Part shown: piece after piece, positions 21,476 to 26,073 of the stretch | Position numbering within the stretch: position 1 is the first letter of the stretch | How the letters are laid out: each line of letters opens with the position of its first letter | Source of the DNA: DATJGF01 sp035495315 | Lineage (GTDB): Bacteria; Verrucomicrobiota; Verrucomicrobiia; Limisphaerales; UBA8199 | Reading direction: 5' to 3' | Assembly (NCBI GenBank): GCA_035495315.1 | Contig: DATJGF010000213.1 | Span: 1 to 26,073 of the forward strand | DNA length: 26,073 nucleotides | Translations under genes and position numbers: made by a program | The notes under the pieces: generated by a model | The model's database searches: none | The model's input: only the letters and a program-made list of their open reading frames with translations | Told to the model about the DNA's origin: nothing

Positions 21476-23455
21476 GTGAATCCCAACCATATCACTTCAC
21501 GCCTTCGACGGTATCGGCGACAGTTGGGCATGGCCGGCATGATCTGTGTCGTGGCGCAGAGTGCCGCTGCCGATGAGACCTGGCTTTACGCGGTTCAAAT
21601 CAATGCGACGGTTCAGACGAACCCGGCGCAAATTACTCTGCATTGGGAGCCCGATGAATTGGGCGCAAACAGTTACACGATTTATCGGAAGTTGAAGGAT
21701 GAGACCTCTTGGGGTGCGCCAACGGTGTTGTCGGGTGCGATATCCAATTATACGGATTCTGAGGTGTCGTACGGCGCGGCATATGAATATCAGATCATTA
21801 AAAGAGCGACCCTCGGCTATACTGGTTATGGTTACATCTATGCCGGGATCGACGCTCCGTTGATTGACCATCGGGGAACGGTGGTGCTGATAGTGGCCGC
21901 GGATACCGTTGCGCTGGCCGATGGGCTAACACAACTGCAGAACGATCTCGTCGGCGACGGCTGGTTTGTTATTCGCCATGACGTATCGCCGCAAGACAAC
22001 CCGGGGTCCGTCCGCGAGCTGGTTCGAGCGGATTACAACGCCAATCCGAGTGAGGTCCAGACGGTCTTTCTGCTCGGTCATGTGCCGATCGTGATGTCTG
22101 GAGATTTAAATTATGACTCGCATGGCGCTCGTCCCCTGCCCGCCGACGGTTTTTATGGAGACATGACGGGGAATTGGAACCTGGAGTTGGACCCGACTAA
22201 TCGCCCCAGTTACTTTCCCGCACCCATCGAACTGATGGTTGGTCGTGTTGACTTTTTCGATATGCCGGGCATTGGTGCACTGCAACCCTGGCCCAGTGAG
22301 ACACAACTCTTGCAGCGCTATCTTGATAAGGACCACGCCTGGCGACACAAAATGGTCACAGTGCCGCGGCGCGCACTCATGGCGAATCGGGTCGGCGATT
22401 TTCAGGGGCAAGCCTATGCTGCAACCGGCTATCGGAATTTCACGACATTCGTCGGCGCGGGAAACATTGTCGAAGCGGACATTTCAGATACTGCGCCGCC
22501 TGAGCAGCGCTGGATTTCGTTCACTACGAATAGCGCGTGGTTGTGGAGCTATGGCTGCAGCGGTGGTCAGGACAATGTCATCAGCGAGCTCGGCACGCAT
22601 GCGCCTTACAACGATGTGTGGAGTACCGATGTCGTTGGACAGGATTCCAAGGTGGTGTTTTCCATGTTCTTCGGCAGTCATTTTGGAGACTGGACTCGCA
22701 CCGATAACATCATGCGCTCGGTTTTGGCCACACCGAGCCTCGGTTTGACCGCTTGCCTCGCCGGCTTACCGCATTGGTTCTGCCACCATATGGCGATGGG
22801 AGAACCGATCGGCTATGCGGCCCGCCTTACGATGAACAATACCGTCCTTTATCAGAACCAAAGCAATGCCCTGCCGCGGGCCGTTTTTATTAATTTGCTT
22901 GGTGATCCCACCCTGCGTATGGAATCGGTTGCTCCACCGTCCGGACTATCCGCGTCTGCTACAGGAGCCGTCGCGACCCTTAATTGGTCTTCCTCGCCTG
23001 ACCCGCTCGTCGGTTATCATGTGTATCGTTCGGCGTCCGCGGCCGGCCCTTTCGCTCGTCTAACTGATTCTCCGATAAGCGCAACATCCTATACGGATTC
23101 AGCGCCGTTTTCGGTTTCTTCGCGCACTTACATGGTTCGCGCCATCGCCCTGCAAAATAATCCGAGCGGCTCACACTTCAATCCGAGTGAAGGCGTGTTC
23201 GTCCAGGTGGATGTCGACAACTCCAGCCCACCGGTGCCGGCGATAATTTCTGCCGCCCTCCAACCGGAGGGCATTCAACTTTCCTGGGCAAGCCGGACCA
23301 ACTCGGTTTACCACGTCGAAGCGAAATCTCTGGTTCCTGAGGAGGCCTGGACCAACCTCAGTGGCCAACTCACCGCCGGCTCTTCGGTGACCAGTTTTGT
23401 GGATACAAACTCCGCCCTGTATCAGGCGCGTCTTTATCGCGTTGTAAGCGAATAG
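21476..23455 (+). CDS. Secreted gingipain-like (peptidase C25/caspase-fold) protein with fibronectin-type domains
   Basis: The protein is about 659 residues from GTG 21476; ATG 21530 or the open frame from 21401 are alternatives. The n-region RLRRYRR with GMAGMICVVAQSAAA is the likely signal peptide. Domains in this numbering: fibronectin III-like, about 35-110 (ITLHWEPDELGANSYTIYRK); caspase-like, about 134-485 (VVLIVAADTVALADGLTQL, VQTVFLLGHVPIVMSG, FYGDMTGNW, PIELMVGRVD); second fibronectin III-like, about 486-585 (GLSASATGAVATLNWSSSP); C-terminal beta module ending LYRVVSE. The clan CD fold is inferred from these strands. The expected His-Cys dyad is not obvious: LWSYGCSGG (356-364) and VVFSMFFGSHFGDW (393-406) occupy those places, and HWFCHHMAMGE (433-443) is a further conserved-looking motif. 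It may be a diverged protease or an inactive relative. Confidence 0.7.
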   Translation: MNPNHITSRLRRYRRQLGMAGMICVVAQSAAADETWLYAVQINATVQTNPAQITLHWEPDELGANSYTIYRKLKDETSWGAPTVLSGAISNYTDSEVSYGAAYEYQIIKRATLGYTGYGYIYAGIDAPLIDHRGTVVLIVAADTVALADGLTQLQNDLVGDGWFVIRHDVSPQDNPGSVRELVRADYNANPSEVQTVFLLGHVPIVMSGDLNYDSHGARPLPADGFYGDMTGNWNLELDPTNRPSYFPAPIELMVGRVDFFDMPGIGALQPWPSETQLLQRYLDKDHAWRHKMVTVPRRALMANRVGDFQGQAYAATGYRNFTTFVGAGNIVEADISDTAPPEQRWISFTTNSAWLWSYGCSGGQDNVISELGTHAPYNDVWSTDVVGQDSKVVFSMFFGSHFGDWTRTDNIMRSVLATPSLGLTACLAGLPHWFCHHMAMGEPIGYAARLTMNNTVLYQNQSNALPRAVFINLLGDPTLRMESVAPPSGLSASATGAVATLNWSSSPDPLVGYHVYRSASAAGPFARLTDSPISATSYTDSAPFSVSSRTYMVRAIALQNNPSGSHFNPSEGVFVQVDVDNSSPPVPAIISAALQPEGIQLSWASRTNSVYHVEAKSLVPEEAWTNLSGQLTAGSSVTSFVDTNSALYQARLYRVVSE

Positions 23456-23490
23456 AACGCCGGGAGAGGGACGCGGGAGGTTGTATTTAC

Positions 23491-23502
23491 TGAGCGCGCT
23501 CA
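23491..23502. promoter_or_regulatory. Palindrome TGAGCGCGCTCA upstream of the TetR promoter
   Basis: Perfect 12-bp palindrome ending 9 bp before the -35 hexamer. It shares the form GAGC-NN-GCTC with two sites downstream of the -10, so it is a candidate distal operator for the TetR protein. Confidence 0.55.
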
Positions 23503-23511
23503 TTTTATCCC

Positions 23512-23539
23512 TTGACAGGGATTGACCTGAGTTTATAAT
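23512..23539 (+). promoter_or_regulatory. Consensus sigma-70 promoter of the tetR-ABC1 operon
   Basis: TTGACA (23512-23517) and TATAAT (23534-23539) match the consensus exactly with a 16-bp spacer. The start is expected near 23546, inside an operator-like palindrome, with a leader of about 30 nt to the ATG at 23577. It is the strongest promoter match in the window. Confidence 0.85.
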
Positions 23540-23541
23540 AC

Positions 23542-23572
23542 GAGCATGCTCATATTATGAACGAGCTTGCTT
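23542..23572. promoter_or_regulatory. Two operator-like palindromes at the transcription start of the tetR gene
   Basis: GAGCATGCTC (23542-23551) is perfect and covers the predicted start; GAGCTTGCTT (23563-23572) differs at the last base. Their centres are 21 bp apart, two helical turns, and the upstream TGAGCGCGCTCA is 50 bp from the first. The layout fits autorepression by TetR dimers on one face of the helix. Confidence 0.65.
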
Positions 23573-23576
23573 TCAG

Positions 23577-24197
23577 ATGAGAGTCACGGCCGAAACCCGC
23601 GCGGCGACCCGGGAACGAATCCTGGAGGCGTCCCGGCAGCTCTTTGCCGAGAACGGTTTCGAGATCGCGACGACTCGCGACATCGCTTACAAAGCGGAAA
23701 TTGGGGTCGGGACGCTCTTCAATTACTTTCCGGCGAAAGAAGTCATTGTTGCGACCCTGGCGGCCGATGCGATTGCTGAGATGTTACAGGAATTTGGGCA
23801 GAAAGGCACCCCTGCGGACAGTTTGGAGGAGGAACTCTTCGCGTTCGTTGCCGCCGGTTTGCGGAAGCTCAAACCGTTTCGTAAACAGATTCCGATAATC
23901 CTGGAAACAGCATTGAGCCCGCTTGCCGGTGATGGGAACGGCGAGAACTACACATTGCGCGTTCTTCATCTCGAGACGGTGATTCAATTGGTCCGCCGGC
24001 ACGATGTGGCGGAGCTCTCGCCGGTTGCGCTGCAAATGTATTGGTCGCTTTATACCGGTCTTCTGTCGTTCTGGGCCGGTGACAAATCGCCGCGGCAGGA
24101 AGACACCTTAGCCCTGCTGGACCATTCGACTGAGATGTTTGTCGGCTGGTTGCGGGACCACACCGCTGCGCCGACAAACCGATCCAAACCAAAATAA
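23577..24197 (+). CDS. TetR family transcriptional regulator
   Basis: The 206-residue protein has a standard TetR DNA-binding domain (about 8-55): TRERILEASRQLFAENGFE, then ATTRDIAYKAEIGVGTLFNYFPAKE. The C-terminal ligand domain (from VIVATLAADAI onwards, about 56-206) is less conserved, as usual, so the ligand cannot be read. It very likely represses its own operon through the palindromes around its promoter. The ABC1 kinase-like gene follows 12 bp downstream and is its likely regulated partner. No Shine-Dalgarno sequence precedes the ATG at 23577; the leader instead carries an operator. Confidence 0.93.
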   Translation: MRVTAETRAATRERILEASRQLFAENGFEIATTRDIAYKAEIGVGTLFNYFPAKEVIVATLAADAIAEMLQEFGQKGTPADSLEEELFAFVAAGLRKLKPFRKQIPIILETALSPLAGDGNGENYTLRVLHLETVIQLVRRHDVAELSPVALQMYWSLYTGLLSFWAGDKSPRQEDTLALLDHSTEMFVGWLRDHTAAPTNRSKPK

Positions 24198-24209
24198 CTA
24201 TCTACTCTT

Positions 24210-25634
24210 ATGCCGACTATTGCCGATCTGATGCGGGCCTTGCCCGAGGACCGTGGCGCAGAAGAAACTCTGGAGGGGGTGAGCGCGCCGCTGGCAGCGG
24301 TTTCGCTGCGACCGGTGCCGGTGGGGCGGTTGCGACGCCTGGGGTTACTGGGGACCTTGCAGGCCAAAGTCGCAGCCGCCTACCTTTTTTATTGGGTGCG
24401 TGGTTGGTTTCAAAATGCCGGCGAGCGGGAGCGGTCGCTGGCCGAAGCGCATTGGAAGACAGCGCTGCGTGTGCTGGATTCGATGGGTTACCTGCGGGGT
24501 GCGGCGATGAAGATTGGGCAGACGCTGGCCAATTTTCCGGACATTGTGCCGGCGGAGTTTGTCGAGACGCTCGACGAGTTGCATTACAGCGCGCCGCCGA
24601 TGCACTGGGCGCTGTTGCGTGAGATGGTTGAAAATGAATTGGGGGATGACCCTGAGAATTTGTTCGCTTCATTCTCGAAACGAGCTTTTGCCGCCGCCTC
24701 GTTAGGGCAGGTGCACGCGGGCCGGTTGCGATCGGGCGAGGAGGTGGCGGTCAAAATTCAGTATCCAGGCATCGCACGAACTATTGGCGAGGACTTTCGC
24801 AACCTGGCGCTCTTTCTTTTGCCAGGGCGCCTCGATAAGGACTGGGAGCATGTGAAAAATCAGATGGACGATTTGCGGATGCGTTTGGAACGGGAGACGG
24901 ATTACCAGGCTGAAGCCGCAATGCTTGCCAAAGCTCGTTCGGTGTTTCGCGAAGAAGACGGTATCCTGATTCCTAAAGTTTATCCCGAACTGTCCACGGC
25001 ACGCGTATTGACGATGGAACGCATCGAAGGAGTCCATCTGGACGAGTTTCTGCGCGGTAATCCCTCACAGGAAGAGCGGAATGAAGCCGGCCGAAAAGTT
25101 CTACGCGCGTGGTATCGGCTGTTTATGACTGGCCGCGTGGTCTATGCCGATTTTCATCCGGGTAATTTCCTGTTTCGCAAGGATGGGCGTTTGGGTGTGA
25201 TTGATTTCGGGTTCGTGCTGCCTTTGGAAGGGGAGCTGTGGAATATCTTTGGACGGATGGACCGCCTGTTCAGGACTGGCCGCCGCGAGGACCGCATCGC
25301 CGCTGTCAAGGAATGGTCCTGGATCACGGACGATCCGATTGACGCCGAACGGTTGCGACTGTCTGAGGAGTATGCGGACTGGGTCTGGCGTTCGATCTAT
25401 GGTGGAGGAGATTTCTACTTCGGTGATGAGGCAAATTTCAAAAGGGGCGTCGACTTGTTTACGGAGATTGCCAGGAAGCGATACAGCCGTTCCAGGCCCT
25501 GCACGCCTACTTTGAGTCGGCAGCAATTTGGGATCGCGTCTATCCTTTATCGACTCAAAGCCAGAGTCGATGTGCGTTCAATCAGCGAAAAGGAATTGAA
25601 GGCGACGGACTGGGGGAGCCCAGAGCGCCACTGA
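24210..25634 (+). CDS. ABC1/AarF (UbiB) family kinase-like protein
   Basis: The 474-residue protein has all the atypical-kinase signatures of the ABC1 family: RGAAMKIGQTLANF with the KxGQ motif (101-104), AAASLGQVHAG with the alanine-rich loop (160-171) in place of the glycine loop, VAVKIQYPGI (179-188) with the ATP-site lysine, ERETDYQAEA (227-236), YADFHPGNFLF with the catalytic region (312-322) and VIDFGFV (330-336). In other organisms relatives support quinone synthesis or lipid homeostasis as ATPases or kinases. The hydrophobic segment AKVAAAYLFYWVRGW (52-66) may touch the membrane. Co-expression with a TetR regulator 12 bp upstream is the notable context; no ubi genes are nearby. Confidence 0.92.
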   Translation: MPTIADLMRALPEDRGAEETLEGVSAPLAAVSLRPVPVGRLRRLGLLGTLQAKVAAAYLFYWVRGWFQNAGERERSLAEAHWKTALRVLDSMGYLRGAAMKIGQTLANFPDIVPAEFVETLDELHYSAPPMHWALLREMVENELGDDPENLFASFSKRAFAAASLGQVHAGRLRSGEEVAVKIQYPGIARTIGEDFRNLALFLLPGRLDKDWEHVKNQMDDLRMRLERETDYQAEAAMLAKARSVFREEDGILIPKVYPELSTARVLTMERIEGVHLDEFLRGNPSQEERNEAGRKVLRAWYRLFMTGRVVYADFHPGNFLFRKDGRLGVIDFGFVLPLEGELWNIFGRMDRLFRTGRREDRIAAVKEWSWITDDPIDAERLRLSEEYADWVWRSIYGGGDFYFGDEANFKRGVDLFTEIARKRYSRSRPCTPTLSRQQFGIASILYRLKARVDVRSISEKELKATDWGSPERH

Positions 25635-25869
25635 TAACGAATTAAGGGATGGTCGCACATAACCGACGAGATAATTGCTTATCTTCGGTTTGAGATGCAC
25701 CAGCTTAACCGCAGAGACGCGAAGAACGCGGAGAAGCCGGATCTCTGCGGATTTCGCGTCTCGGCGGTTAACAAGGGGAATCGAAACATTCTAGCCTTCG
25801 CGTCCTAGGAAAATCCTGGTGGCCATTCTTTGTGTGGGCATGGAGTTTGCTGGCTTGCAAGGGATGAGC
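25635..25869. other. Intergenic region with strong inverted repeat
   Basis: No gene is visible between the ABC1 gene and the last reading frame. The main feature is the inverted repeat at 25705-25771 listed separately. No clear promoter was found for the downstream gene. Confidence 0.4.
25705..25771. repeat. Long imperfect inverted repeat (cruciform-like)
   Basis: TTAACCGCAGAGACGCGAA (25705-25723) is the inverted repeat of TTCGCGTCTCGGCGGTTAA (25753-25771) with 18 of 19 positions paired, and CGCGGAGA (about 25727) can pair with TCTCTGCG (about 25742) inside. It may end the TetR/ABC1 transcript or be a dispersed repeat. Sequences of this ACCGCAGAGACGCG kind recur in many bacterial genomes. 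Confidence 0.65.
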
Positions 25870-26073
25870 ATGATGTTGCGGAGGAAGACGGTCTCTGTGG
25901 TTTTGCTGCTTTTGCTTGTGGGTTTTTCCGGCGGACTATTCCCAGCCCTGGCCGATTTAGAGGTTTCCGCCAGTGTCCAAATTCATGCCAAAGCGGAGTT
26001 CGAGGCGCCTTTAGGCGCACATGGCACGTGGGTTGAAGTGGGCTCGTACGGGCGCTGCTGGCACCCGGTCGGC
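25870..26073 (+). CDS. N-terminal part of a secreted YXWGXW-type protein (3' end outside window)
   Basis: The frame runs off the right edge without a stop and is at least 68 residues long. The start is a signal peptide (MLRRKTVSVVLLLLLVGF, then SGGLFPALA) followed by mature DLEVSASVQIHAKAEFEAP. LGAHGTWVEVGSYGRCWHPVG is the repeat style of Verrucomicrobial secreted proteins with aromatic-Gly-Trp repeats (YXWGXW/DUF6600-like), where HGTWV and YGRCW blocks recur. GCAAGGG at 25858-25863 is a Shine-Dalgarno candidate for ATG 25870 or 25873; ATG 25864 and 25840 are in the same frame. The function is unknown. Confidence 0.7.
   Translation, partial: MMLRRKTVSVVLLLLLVGFSGGLFPALADLEVSASVQIHAKAEFEAPLGAHGTWVEVGSYGRCWHPVG

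Noticed and set aside
26022..26037. TGGCACG-N4-TTGAA resembling a sigma-54 promoter
   Set aside because: Falls inside the coding sequence of the last gene; with rpoN in the window it is tempting, but one -12 base is off and no gene start lies downstream in the window.
1..26073. CRISPR arrays, tRNA or rRNA genes, toxin-antitoxin or phage modules
   Set aside because: No regularly spaced repeats, cloverleaf-like sequences or marker proteins were found in any intergenic region on either strand.

Overview
The window (about 55-58% GC by eye) looks like a chromosomal piece of a Verrucomicrobiota bacterium, probably near the Limisphaerales/Pedosphaerales. The clues are gene content and style: a chlamydia-like SET-domain protein, a eukaryote-type UDP-glucose pyrophosphorylase, several Tat-exported TIM-barrel and Gfo/Idh/MocA proteins, secreted Ig-like (Big_5) and fibronectin-type proteins with FYKVRNGP- or LYRVV-like C-termini, a YXWGXW-type secreted protein running off the right edge, many starts without a Shine-Dalgarno sequence, and many GC-rich extragenic palindromes. 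The taxonomic call is inference; there is no rRNA marker.

Layout. 1-553: 3' end of an unrecognised gene, closed by a hairpin on its stop codon. 664-2147: a complete insertion sequence with a DDE integrase-type transposase (leftward) and doubled binding-site-like repeats at both ends. 2191-4320: promoter and first four genes of the S10 ribosomal operon (rpsJ, rplC, rplD, rplW). The usual continuation (rplB, rpsS and so on) is absent; the block ends in a palindromic element. 4428-5297: Tat-exported TIM-barrel protein (-), divergent from a SET methyltransferase (5359-5892, +). 9494 down to 5858: a tight four-gene leftward operon encoding bifunctional nuclease, DNA polymerase III delta (holA), STAS protein and UDP-glucose pyrophosphorylase. 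9570-10000: a small membrane protein and a small zinc-finger-like protein. 10277-11773: rpoN (sigma-54). 11984-15813: two secreted proteins, one (alpha/alpha)6-like and one Big_5. 15858-16172: zinc-ribbon protein, divergent from cardiolipin synthase (16224-17690). 17841-20453: Tat-exported Gfo/Idh/MocA oxidoreductase and TIM-barrel isomerase, separated by a clear hairpin-plus-T terminator. 20709-21182: single-domain response regulator. 21476-23455: secreted gingipain-like (caspase-fold) protein with fibronectin-type domains. 23512-25634: consensus promoter with three GAGC-NN-GCTC palindromes, then a TetR regulator and an ABC1/AarF-family kinase-like protein. 25870-end: start of a secreted YXWGXW-type protein.

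How the parts fit. The housekeeping part (ribosomal proteins, holA, rpoN, galU-type enzyme, cardiolipin synthase) is interleaved with secreted and sugar-modifying genes typical of saccharolytic Verrucomicrobiota. No phage, CRISPR, toxin-antitoxin or biosynthetic cluster was found. The least ordinary items are the TetR/ABC1 module with its phased operators, the caspase-like secreted protein whose expected catalytic dyad is not visible, the SET protein, and the IS lying directly against the promoter of a truncated S10 operon.
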